64,000 nucleotides of DNA from Pyrrhoderma lamaoense (Eukaryota; Basidiomycota; Agaricomycetes; Hymenochaetales; Hymenochaetaceae). The first letter of the stretch is position 1. Each line of letters opens with the position of its first letter. The notes beneath the pieces are model-generated. The model was not told where the DNA came from and did not search any database. It saw nothing but the letters and a program-made list of their open reading frames with translations. The stretch covers positions 744,001 through 808,000 of the forward strand of contig NBAZ01000010.1 in the NCBI GenBank assembly GCA_002794735.1, in the 5' to 3' direction. Positions 37,738-48,549 of the stretch are shown piece after piece. The position numbers and the translations under genes were made by a program.

Positions 37738-40403
37738 TTATCGCCGTCCCCTCACAGCCCCGGACGTTGTCAAATCTTTTAATGGGAAACTCTTTACGCC
37801 AGCTTTGTCGCCTTTATATCTCCACTTCTCCACCAAAGCTCGAGATTCGAATGCACTGATATCCGCTGCCGCGTACCAACAGTGACATGAAGCTTATCCC
37901 CCACTTCCGCATTGATAAGATCCACAAAATCTCTTACACTGACCTTATATCCTCATCGGACGTACTCTTGGGTCGGAGATTATTGACGGTAATTGCCAGA
38001 ACACGTCCGTCTGTGACGAGATGCCCAAAGTCCATCCGAAATAAAGCGGGAGGGACTTCAGCATCCAGAGTCTGCATCGTTCCCATAAAGCATCTTTTGT
38101 TCAGCGCTGATCTCCTTGCTGTGTACAAGTGTGATATGAGGTTCATCCTCGACCCGGGCGTCTCGCTTGAGTTCATCCCAGAATTCTAGTATCTCCTTAG
38201 GAACATCTTTATGGAATATTTGATTTTCAATCACTGTTTGAAGCTTGATCTCTGGTAGTATTGCATAGAAACGTGCATCCTTCTTCTTCTTCTCTTTTAC
38301 CGCTTTGGATCTCCTTGGTTCGGGACCTTATAGTTCCGAGCTTGAGCCAAAGCCTTTCCGATTTTCTCTGTAGATGGCTTTTCTAAACCAAGTAAATCTA
38401 CACAGTATTGATAGCGCGTGCCACGTTATCCTCTAGACTGTCATGAAATTCCATATCGACTACCTCATCAACTTCGTCCTCCTTCAGTTCCTGTCTTTGT
38501 TTTAAGAACCTCCATATGACATCTTCGTGCCTTCTGTTTTCTACGTCTGCCTTCAATTTTTGATGATTGTTACCTCGTTCCACAATACGCTCAGAGATAA
38601 GTCTATGAATCATTGCTTGAGGTCCGTTCAATGCCCAGTTAAATGCTATGACGCGAACAGGAACGTCAAGATTTCTGAGATCAGAACGATGATCTTCTTC
38701 ATGGTTGTTCCTAGAGAAAGAAAGAAAATCAGATTAGGGACAGAAACAGAGTAGGATGAGAGAAACCAACTTGTCAGCAAAAACGACATCATGAGTTAAC
38801 AGTTCTTGCTTGATCTTCTTCAAAAAGCTCTTTCTGTTTTTACAATCATCACTTTGAACATGTCCGAAGTTGAATAAGTAGGTAAGAGCTATAGCGATAG
38901 ACGTCTTCCCACAACAAGGGATAGCTATAGGAGCAATTATTACTTTCCTAGTACTTGCTTCATGCCTCTTCTCAAACTAAGAGCGTTCATAGAGGAAGTA
39001 ATCTTCTCTAGCTCTGAAGAGCCTCCATCCTCCATGTACTTCAAAAACGTTCACGAGTAGCAATGATACCCTTTCCAAGATTATATTTCTCAAAAAGCTT
39101 CGGATTTGTGGCTATTTCCCTTTTAACCCAAGTCACATAAGCATTCGTCTCCGGACGTCGTTGTTTTGACTCGAAACTTTAGCTTCATCGATACTACCTT
39201 TAGAAGCCGCCGACAATAACGTTTTAGTGATCTCCCTCCAGTCTCGATACATTAAATAAGGTTCATCAAACTTGATTTTGAAGAAAAATGATGAACCAGG
39301 GCCATATGGAGGAGAATCGCGATCTGGTTTGAGAGTCTCTGTAACATGGCAACGAACGACAAAACCCTCGATTGCTTGTCCGTTCCACTTTCCAAATTTC
39401 GCGACATCATCAGCTAATTCTCGAACCTCTTCAACTGTTTGTACTATATGATACGGAGTTCTGAGGAGACCCCACTCTTCAGCAAACTTTGAGACCTCAT
39501 CTGAAGATAGTGTATGGAATACACCGGTTGAGTGATTAATCCCATGAAGATGCAAGCCAGTCTGTTCTTTAGAATAAGGAAGCACATGCTCTTCGAATTC
39601 ATCGTCACAGAGCTAGATATAAAATAGATTATTATTAGAAGCAGATTGGAACTATAGATGGAAAGCGCGTTGCTCACCTCTGCGACAGCTGTCCAGTTAT
39701 TATCCCAGAGGACTTGAGCAAGTTGTTCCTCTTTTTTCCTTTAGTCTTAAGATGTCTGTCTAGCCAAATCTCGCCCATACCAGCATGACTTATCTCCTGA
39801 TCTTGAATCGGCCCAGTTGAATGTTTCGATGTGACAAGGATTCTTGTAGGAGTAAGAGCGGCAATGAAGATTATGCATCCATTACTCTTAAGTGTCATCT
39901 CATATGGCCCAACTGAGTGCTTCTCAAGAGCATTCCACTATCAAACATACGTAAATGGTAGTCGCTATGACGATTAGAGAACTCACAGTACACCAAGGGA
40001 CTTCTCCAATATTAAAGAATTTATCATACCCTCTTGCCACGATCCTTGTACGTTTTGTTCTTTCTATGGGCTCTGAGGCATCGTCGTCATCGTCACCGTC
40101 TGCTTTTGCCTCGCGTACTACTTTATCACTATATTGGTCTGCCGTTGAGACTTCAGCTGTCTCGTTTTTCTCATGGAGATCGCTTGAAGCCGTAAAAAGT
40201 CCACGAGCTAATGTCGGAAATGGTGATGGAACGGAGTAGTATTTATGTTCCTGCATCCTCCAACTTTTTAGATTAATGACTTTCCTTCTAATTCGACCTC
40301 ATATTTGGACGATCGAACAAGCTTCCCCCTTCAGAAAGTTTTTCAAGTTGTAAATGAGCTCTTGATCTGCCTTTGCAGTTTCACCGTCAAGCGTTTTCAG
40401 CAT
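37738..40403 (-). CDS. TRL1: Fungal tRNA ligase (ligase-kinase-cyclic phosphodiesterase)
   Basis: Joins tRNA halves after intron removal and, in many fungi, HAC1/XBP1-type mRNA during the unfolded protein response. The start is the ATG 40401-40403 (MLKTLDGETAKADQELIYNL). The ligase domain has EHKYYSVPSPFPTLARGLF, IVARGYDKFFNIGEVPW, the adenylylated Lys in TLKSNGCIIFIAALTPTRIL, WTAVAELCDDEFEEHVLPYS, TGLHLHGINHSTGVFHTL, KFGKWNGQAIEGFVVRCHV, PPYGPGSSFFFKIKFDEPYL and MYRDWREITKTLL. The kinase P-loop reads IIAPIAIPCCGKTSIAIALT. The CPD domain has two HxT motifs, EPHITLVHSKEISAE and HVTVGT, and ends KSFPLKDLTTSGAVRGRR, TAA 37738-37740. Four one-base frame breaks occur: at the five-base run 40325-40329, the three-base run 40281-40283, the run 38097-38099, and near 37871-37877. 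Because all domains are otherwise complete, assembly error is the likeliest cause. Confidence 0.9.
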
Positions 40404-40774
40404 AGTGAAGGTGATAGCCTCCTTGTTTTGAAGAAACCAAGATAAATGTATTGTACAGCTCTAAGTACCAAACTGGAGTTGAGATGCCAAAAAATTCTTG
40501 TGGGGTTCAACGAAGTACAAAAATCATGATAAATCTATAATTTTTAACGAGTGCAAACTGTACTTTCTAACGCGTCTATCCGATCAAATCTGAGTCGGAT
40601 TTACTCATCTTGATTAAAACTGATAGCTTGGGTTAATATGCAACTCGTCATATCATGAACTAACGAACGGAAAATTAAGCAAGTACTACAAGAGAAATAT
40701 TACTACCGAAGGTGAGGAAAAAAAACTATACAAAAAGCTACGACAGAGACCGCGCCAGGAAACAACTATAAGTA
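40404..40774. other. Intergenic, 0.37 kb
   Basis: Upstream region of the tRNA ligase gene and 3' flank of ATG18. No other content is seen. Confidence 0.6.
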
Positions 40775-42455
40775 TCACTCTACCAACCCAGTGCTTTCAT
40801 CAGAGGAATCCAACAGACTAGTTAATTGTCAATTAGCCTATTCAGGTCATAAGAAGCATTAGAGATGTATATATCTTACCTATATTGCTTCATGAGCGAG
40901 CATTCTCCGCCATTCTCAAGATCAATATTATAGGAATAAAAATAACCTTCAGATGTGATGACCATAACATGGGGCATCGTCCTATTCGCAACGCGTCGAT
41001 ATCAATAAAACATTAAGAATACTCCACAGTCATACGCACCCGCTTAAAGCAACAATACATCGAGTGCCGCTCACTGGAAGCTTTAAGAATGCAAAATCTC
41101 GAGAAGGCTCCCAAATTTCGGTTAGGGTATTTGGGAGATAGCCACCAACAGACGAGGTGAGGTTCTTCGTTAGTTTCAGCGACCGTCTTCGCAGGGTAGA
41201 TCTAGTAGAGAGGATGAGGGAAGATTAAAAGCAATAGTTGTACAAGTCTGACTCACGACATTCCTCCTGACTTTTTCTTGCCATCTATATAAGCCTCATA
41301 TCCACCCTCCATGCCCTGACTTCCATCCCGACTATCGATTGATGGACTTGGACTAAGGGAAGGTCCAGGCGTTCCGTTCGAGGACGAGCCAGCACCTTTC
41401 TGTGATCCAAGTTTAAATATGTGGACAGTATCGTGAGCAGAGCTAACTGCAAGTAGAGTGGACATTGCATTAAAGTTCATGGAGTAAATACGAGCTTCTC
41501 GTGTCCCCCTTCGAAATTGATACAGCTTCTCGGAGCCTGGTATACTCCATACACGAATGACAGTTCCCTTTTCGGATGCCGAAGCAAGCATCGTTCCAGT
41601 AGAATTGATGGATAAGAATGAGATAGGAGCCTTGTGGGCTTGGATTACATTGGCTACCGTTAAGGTCCGTGTAGAAAAGAGTATGATATCTCCAGATTGT
41701 TGAGTAATTGGAGGTTGGGAAGTTGCAGAGGGTTGCTGCGAGAGGGGGGAAGTCGGTGAAGGAACTGGAGAAGGGTACGCAAGGTAGGATGAATCTGCAG
41801 AGGGGACAAGGCACAGACAGCTGTATGAAGAAAATATAGTGATTAAAGCTTTGCACGTTTGAAAAAAGAGCACTCATACATACCTTCAGGATTGGGTGTA
41901 GTTTCGATAACATGTAATAACCTCATGTTAGAGATGTCATAGATATAAATTTCATTCTCTAGCACAACCACAAGTGTCTTCCGATTAAGCTTGACTGCAA
42001 GTATGGACGATGGAAAGAGGAGCTCGCAAATCATGGACTGACGCTAAGATCAAGATACGTTAGCTTAACTATGACTTATGAGTAAGCAGTCCTGACACCT
42101 TAGTGTTGACGATCTGGAGCTTTCGAGGACTGGACTGTGGTTGGTCTGCGGCACCGACGAGAGCAATGAGTGATGTGCAAAATAGCATCTCCACGATACC
42201 ACGAGCACCATCATCTATAATGGCATAAGATAGATAGTATTTCTAACATCTGAATACTCTTACTCATGGTATGCACCCTTCCAAATGGGTCACAGTTCGT
42301 GATACTATAACCCTTCTTCGTTCCGACGGAGATGCACCTATGACCAAGTATGTGAGTTGAACAGAATAATTCTTGACACAAATAACGCACGAGAAGTCTT
42401 GATTGAAATTCGCGAAAAGCATGTTCGCATTTGTCCGCTCGGCATGAGGCAGCAT
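40775..42455 (-). CDS. ATG18: Autophagy-related protein 18 (PROPPIN, WIPI-like)
   Basis: A seven-bladed beta-propeller that binds PtdIns3P/PtdIns(3,5)P2 in autophagosome formation and vacuole morphology. The ATG at 42453-42455 starts [20 protein letters not shown]. The first intron (donor GTGCGT) joins [151 protein letters not shown] and the lipid-binding [16 protein letters not shown]. Then come the blade-6 CD-loop region, SGGMS, then [78 protein letters not shown]. Stop TGA 40775-40777. Intact. Confidence 0.95.
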
Positions 42456-42748
42456 GATTATAGTCTTAGGGAGGAAGTTGGACTAAATGGACATGCAATG
42501 CTCTCTGGAACCAGGCGCGAGTCAGCTCTATTGCCACATATGGCAATTCATATCCTAACTTTTCCACGTGTGGCTTAGAACACCTGAATAATACGAAAGA
42601 GGGCGCTACATCATGAAATTATATTTAATGTATTCAAAATACTGCACATACACAACTTGAGGAACACATTATTTTATCTAAAATTGAAGGATATTATCGC
42701 ATAAACGACTCGTGATACAATTTTCGAGTTAAGAATTTGTATTCAGCA

Positions 42749-45534
42749 TTAATACATTGAATTAGATAATGTTTGGTACAAAAGTGGCAGGATGGATGAA
42801 GATGTTAAATGATTCTTAGTTAAACATCTCGAAGTGACTCCGTAGTCAAATAGAATCTCCTCATACTCACGCAGGTCCTCTAATATAACTTAGTTTGAGT
42901 GCTTATGGGACTTTCAAGAACTTACGGCTAGAGTAAATACCCACTCTCCACTGTCCATTCACGAGAATAGCTACGTTGTTAATTGATAAGTTATCAATAT
43001 AAATCTGTTACCCACATGTGAGACTCACTCTTAGTATGACAGTTACTCTTCTTCTGACCTCTCTTGGGTTATCTTTGGCTTCATTAGGAAAACGAGTCTC
43101 GTTCGCGACACTAATTGCGTCCAATGTATGTGATTCTGCATCAAAGAAGTAGTTTCTTTTGTTATGTCTGTTAATCATACTTCTCAGCCAATATTAATAT
43201 AGTGATGTGCTTGAGAGTCATAAGCACATACTCTATGGCTTGCAGATCCTCAAGTTTGTCGTAAGTATATCCGTTGTATTCTGTAGTACATTTAGCATTC
43301 GAAGTTGTAAGTATACAGCATACTTACCACTGATTAAGCTATGTTTTTTTACGGACTCGAGTATGAAGGCACCAAGGCCATGAGTTTGAGAGGGAGCTAC
43401 GATAATTCTCTACGAGTATTTAGCATAATTCTATTGGAAACAACGATGTCTCACTTTTCTGCGTACATGTTGCATCGACGAATTCAAACAAGATGGCGTT
43501 CCATTTAACTCCACACCTACAAAACAGGTTTGGGTTTATTTTTATAGTAGAGTCTCGGCTCCTTGGAGTACGTACAACTATGATTGAATGAATGAGTAGG
43601 CTAGATCTACTATTAGAAAACTTGAATATACCCACGCTGAAGCAGAACAACCTTTGCATAATTCTGGATCACACTCAAGTCTGGCTTTCACACACGGACA
43701 TTTTGGTTTGTCAAGTCGACATGCTTTCTGTTTACCGATGGCTTTACATTTACATCCCTTCCATCTCTGGTTACCTATAGAAGCATCGTCAGATAATAGA
43801 TTTGAGGGTATGCATATAACCAAGCTCACATGTAGCAGGGCATTGACACGCTCGAGTACAATAGACGCCTAATTTCCAACACTCGCAATATTCGTTCCGA
43901 TGCATGCTCCCTCATGCCGACATGGAAGATATCTGTAAGCATTATAGAAAGGAGATATACTACAAGTACTTCTCTCAGTAATTGCTACGCTAACTCACAA
44001 GTGATTCCAGCCAGATTATTAAGGTATGGCCCTAGTGTGGGAGAGGATAAGTACACGCGCGAAGGGGATAGAGATCTACTATACTAACGTCTCTTTTTGT
44101 TAGAGAGCATGGCTTTTTCAGTTCTCTCTCTCTGCTGCTCTATAACCGAATCAGATAAAATTATTTTTCGCCACAGAAAAATCTGATATATATCTCAACA
44201 GTCATTCATAAAGAGTCTGAGTATTTGGAATACTTACCTCAAAACAAGGCTTCCTACATGCGTACTTGAGTTCGCAAGGAAGAGTATCTGGACAGACTTT
44301 TAGGATATATTTCAGTCTATCGACATCCTTATCTTCCCATGCAAGACTGTGATTATCCTAATTTACGAGAATTATTAGTAAGCATTGATCAGAAATATTC
44401 AAGATTATGATACCGAGTTACTCGTCATTAGAGTCTTGAAGCAGTTTCCACCACAGGTAGTTGAAACCTCTTGTAGCAGATCATAACTTGTTTTCACAGC
44501 CATGGGTTCTATCGACATAAATCTTGACGAAGTTTCTCCTATAGAAATGTATAGTATGTGCAGGAATACCATGTTATGCACTGACTGACCATGAGTTCGA
44601 CAACTATCCATTATACAATTCAAATTTGCGCAGAATGTCTTCTCACTCAGCAAGACACGCTCATCGAACTTTTGTTCCTGAAAAACTTTTTGGAAGTACT
44701 CATTGATGGCTTTACACCCTGAGCTTCCTGTCTTTTAACCCACGAAAGAGTGTCTCTAGCCAATATTAGATTGCAGTTATATTCAATAAGCTAGTCCATT
44801 GGGATCGGTGTATGGCATGCCCACCTCTGCATATGTACCATGAGAACCCCAAACAGCTCATTGTGAAGTACAGGGAGTATGCCGGTTCGATCAATCCTTT
44901 CAATTGTCATATCCATATTTATAAGTCTTCTTGCGGTTTCCAACCAAATTTGTTCCACTAGAAGATAAATAGTGAATTATTTTTGGTGAAAATTAGAGCT
45001 TTAGGTTATAGGACCCACAGTCCGGATCTTGATCTTGATCCTGATCCCAGGCAAGGAACTTGAAGAAGTCTGCGTACTTTTCTTGGTCAAAAGTTTCGTC
45101 CTCAATCAGTGGGAAAAAACCCATTGTCTCATCGTGTGGCACTTGGTAGCGGCGCGGACCAATATTAACAAGTGAAGGTGTACAAGACTCGTAAATCGGA
45201 GCTGGTTTAATTGGATCAGGAGTTCCCGCTTGAAATATATCAAACGTGTAGATGTGCTTTTGACTACTTCTGAGTTTTACAACACATTCGTCCGAATCAA
45301 CCTTGGGAAAACAGCAATTTCCAAAATAGTCGCCCCGATTTGCATTCGTTTCTATTTCATCATCTTCGAGAAGTCTAAGAGCCGAACCCGAGTCATGTAA
45401 GATGTCAAGGATTTTATGCTTAATGCACTTTCTTCCTGTTCCCAATCGTAGAACTCGTCCCAGACCTGTCTGTAAACCTGCTCTACGAGGCTGGGAGTCG
45501 AAGGTCTTGAGGATTCAGTTGACTCTTTCTCCAT
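42749..45534 (-). CDS. Degenerate E(z)/EZH2-type SET protein
   Basis: A paralogue of the gene at 29659-32290, on the other strand. The ATG at 45532-45534 starts MEKESTESSRPSTPSLVEQV, YRQVWDEFYDWEQEE, similar to VYEEVWTEFYAWEQD. Later parts include PIYESCTPSLVNIG, FCANLNCIMDSCRTHGQ, WEDKDVDRLKYILKVCPDTL. The CXC region (YLPCRHEGAC, ECWKLGVYCTRACQCPATCE, RWKGCKCKAIGKQKACRLDK, CPCVKARLECDPELCKGC) has a one-base break between 43888 and 43901. The SET domain keeps THGLGAFILESVKKHSLI and WRVGIYSSR and ILFDYG, but the motif is ANETRFPNEAKDNPREVRRR. There, the His of N-H is Glu, and the later N-C is E-V. YVGE is now EYNGY. An AAAA run (45412-45415) breaks frame in exon 1. The stop is TAA 42749-42751. 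Likely non-catalytic or decaying. It may also act as a partner of the intact copy. Confidence 0.8.
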
Positions 45535-46348
45535 ATAGCTCTAATTTTCAGGTCAGTATTCCTGAAAAATTGGTATATGCGCGTGTTACATTCTGGTTTT
45601 CTTTTCTGACCTCTAAAAACGCAGCAAATTTTACGATATACAACAGGTTCTGGTCAGGGTGACGGTGTCGATATAGTTGTGAAAGGTATAGCATCAACAA
45701 CATTATGGGTTGTTATATACTTTTTTCTATGCTGTGCTTCAAAGTATCAGCGCGCTAACTTGTATTGAGTAAGAGCAGGAGGTGCAGCAGTCCTGGGAAC
45801 ATTCCTAGATATGAATTCAAAACCAATATGATGAAAGTATACATGGAACTAGTAAAGTTATTGTAGGTAGATTGGCAGATCGGCTAGAAGCTGAAGTCTG
45901 GCAAACGTATGTATAAAACTTGATACTATCGTGGACTCTGTTCGTTAGCCGCACTATTTGTATTTGTGCTTGTTTGTCCAGATGAACTCAAAATTTGACC
46001 CAGTGAGATTTTTTGAATCATCACCATCGACTTCATTCGACTATACCTGCATCAAATTATATGTTAGGGCTATCAAGTCATGGTGTAGACTAAACATAAG
46101 CTTCGCTTTCGCTAGCAGCACTAGCTCGTCTGTACGAGCCATGATGGTCTTCTAGATAGTGGTGAAAGCTACATTGTATTCCACATTCTTATGTTGTTAT
46201 CAATTCTCAATAAAAGTCTTTTTGAGTAACGTTTATTACCCATTAGTTGTAATGTTGTGAATTATGAAGCCTTCATTAGATACGTGACGTAGGTTACAGT
46301 GTAGTAAACGAAGAACACGCCGCGGTTTCTCTTTGTCCTTCAACTGTC
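45535..46348. other. Intergenic, 0.8 kb, divergent promoter region
   Basis: Between the degenerate SET gene and the plus-strand membrane protein gene. Open stretches at 45402-45662 and 45958-46155 lack family resemblance. Nothing else is recognised. Confidence 0.55.
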
Positions 46349-47395
46349 ATGAGCGGACGCTCTGACCACACCTCTGGTGATGAAAGAAGACGAAGGTACC
46401 CAAATGGGTCCCAATTGCACTCGTGAGTGCCCATATCAGTATCATTATGCTACAACCTTGTTAAAACTCAGAAAATCTGTCTACAGCTGACAGTTACCTC
46501 TATTGCTCTGACGGCACCAGCCTTACTACTATGGAAGCAAAAACGGTCCCTAGGCGTACAAACATCCTCATTGATCACCCAAAGGGGCGATCAAAGTGCG
46601 TCTACACCTCTGCGTCGGCGTGTCAGAGTGAATTCAAGAGTACCAGCGGAAACAAGTGTTAACTCAAGCTTGAAGTCTGAGACAACCAATACTTGTTCTT
46701 CAACACCTCGTTTACGCGTGACTACTCCAAATGGGAAAGTTGTAGTAAGCCTGGCTCCCTTCTTAGTCTGCCTGGAATTGTTAAATGCCTATGTGAAGGT
46801 TAGCAGTTCTAGGAACGGAAAATCCACTGAAGATGGTGCCTCCTTATCTGATGGTCCGCTGTTGTCTATAGGTGCACTTGGTATTGCCACGGGCGTGGTA
46901 GGTGTTGTAGCCATGGTAGGAATTTGGGGTATACAGCGGTCCTTAGGTGTTCACAACGTACGTCCCTCTGCCTCTATCTTTATGTCTTCTTTTTCTGTTT
47001 TCTATTTCTTCTTCCATGCACTCGCACGAAATGCGTTCCTTTCTGAGGGTTAAACATACTTCACACTGAAAGAGGATCAGCTTCTGATACTATCTCAGGT
47101 TGATGAGTTTGCTACGGAAGTCCGTTGGATTCTTCTTTCACGCTTCCCAGCCCTATCCCAGAGTATATATCGAGCTCCATGTGAATCCGACGGTACTCTT
47201 CCTTCGAAGGAGCTGTCTGTTTCGAGTTCGAAATCTGACAGCACGGAACAGATCAAAGGAGATTGGTCATGGGATGCCGCAGAAGAGCGTTTGAGCTCGG
47301 CATTTGAGAGCGGTGGGGTCAGTGAGTGGGCGGAGTGTGCACTCAAAGAACTAGAGGAAGAGAGTAAACTTGAACGCTCTAAACGTGGGCTTTGA
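46349..47395 (+). CDS. Two-transmembrane protein of unknown function
   Basis: The ATG at 46349 (MSGRSDHTSGDERRRRYPNG) precedes an intron with donor GTGAGT and acceptor CTACAG. The frame then reads LTVTSIALTAPALLLWKQKR (hydrophobic, possible TM1), a Ser/Thr-rich loop with LRVTTPNGKVVVSLAPFLVC, and a strong hydrophobic stretch GPLLSIGALGIATGVVGVVA MVGI (TM2). A second intron follows GIQRSLGVHN. The last exon has VDEFATEVRWILLSRFPALS, GDWSWDAAEERLSSAFESGG and ALKELEEESKLERSKRGL, then TGA 47393-47395. The first splice junction is off by one base in phase, so the start or a base call in exon 1 may be wrong. I recognise no domain; membership in a basidiomycete-specific family is only an impression. 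Confidence 0.55.
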
Positions 47396-47696
47396 ATATG
47401 ATTGTTCTATTGTCCTCTGATCTCTCCCTTCTTAAGCGACCAGAAGTCTAATTATTACACAAAGATATCCACTAGGATATAGTTACGTGAGATACCATTC
47501 TTGGGAATACGTGTTAGAGTTAAGTAAACTACGACTTGGATTTCTCCCTCTGGGTGATCATAAGTCTGATACATGTAGCCGGTACGATACTTATGAGAAT
47601 TCAACAACTATAAATAGGAAAAGGAGCCAAAAAAGTTAGTTTTGAACATCAGATTGTCATTGTCATTTATTGATAGAAAAGTTAAAGAAAAAGAAG

Positions 47697-47778
47697 TGAT
47701 GAGAGTGGGATTCGAACCCACGCCCCCGAAGAGATTAGATCCTTAGTCTAACGCCTTAGACCGCTCGGCCATCTCACC
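47697..47778 (-). tRNA. tRNA-Leu, anticodon AAG
   Basis: The reverse complement is an 82-nt type II tRNA. The acceptor pairs GGTGAGA with TCTCATC, the D arm is TGGCCGAGCGGTCTAAGGC, and the anticodon stem pairs TTAGA with TCTAA around loop CTAAGGA (anticodon AAG). A long variable arm (CTCTTCGGGGGC region) is followed by the T arm GTGGGTTCGAATCCCAC. The discriminator is A. No intron is visible. Confidence 0.95.
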
Positions 47779-48549
47779 TATGATAAGACTTCTTTTATAG
47801 TGTGACTCGAGTGCATAAATGTTGGACTTTCTATATAATAACTCGGTAATTTAAACTGGCATACCATAGTAATCCAATAATCTGAATGAACATTATTTAA
47901 CACACACTTTTGTACCCTTCGTTTGAGATGCAAGTGTTTACGCCATCTTAAGACATCAGTGTGTAGGTTCCTGTACTTTATAGAATTCGAAAGCCTTGAT
48001 TCAAGAATGGATAAGTCGCCGATACATACCCAAGAACTTGAAGAAGCAGGCTTCTATCAAGTTGATACTACAATAATGATGATACTAATTATAATAATTA
48101 TATTATTACTATAGTTCTGTGAAGGACGACAGTACACCGCGCCAATTTACCGGAGTGCACCAAAAAGGACTGCAAGATGAACTACTTTTACTCAAGGAAT
48201 TTTGGACAGCGATGGGAGTTTGAATAAGTCAGCACAAGAGACGAGAAAGAGTTGTTTCTGGGAGTTAGTCATTATATTTGCCAAGGAAGATTGTGAGCAT
48301 GAGAGGAGGAATCAAAGACGCGTGACGGAGACTAAACTGAATGCGGTGCAGCCGCACAAGTTGTGTGAGGGATCTCAAAGCCACTTCCTCGACACGATCA
48401 CTGTCCTTGCGTGGGCTTTCTGGCCATTCTTTGTGAGAATATCAGTTGCAATAAGGCCTCATACTCTGGGTCATTAAAAAGTCCTACAGACCCAATCCAA
48501 CGGTCATCGACCGCACTGGTACCTCGGAGTTGGATGCACTACTATCATC
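47779..48549. other. Intergenic, 0.77 kb
   Basis: Upstream of the plus-strand DUF7330-like gene. It holds an AT-rich stretch near 48075-48115 (TAATAATTATATTATTACTA-like). The open stretch 48202-48477 carries no known motif and is not continuous with the next exon, so I do not call it. Confidence 0.5.

Noticed and set aside
29659..45534. The region between the two E(z)-type genes as a transposon-borne or horizontally moved segment
   Set aside because: Genes between them (NF-YB, ATG18, tRNA ligase) are core fungal genes, and no terminal repeats or transposase are visible.
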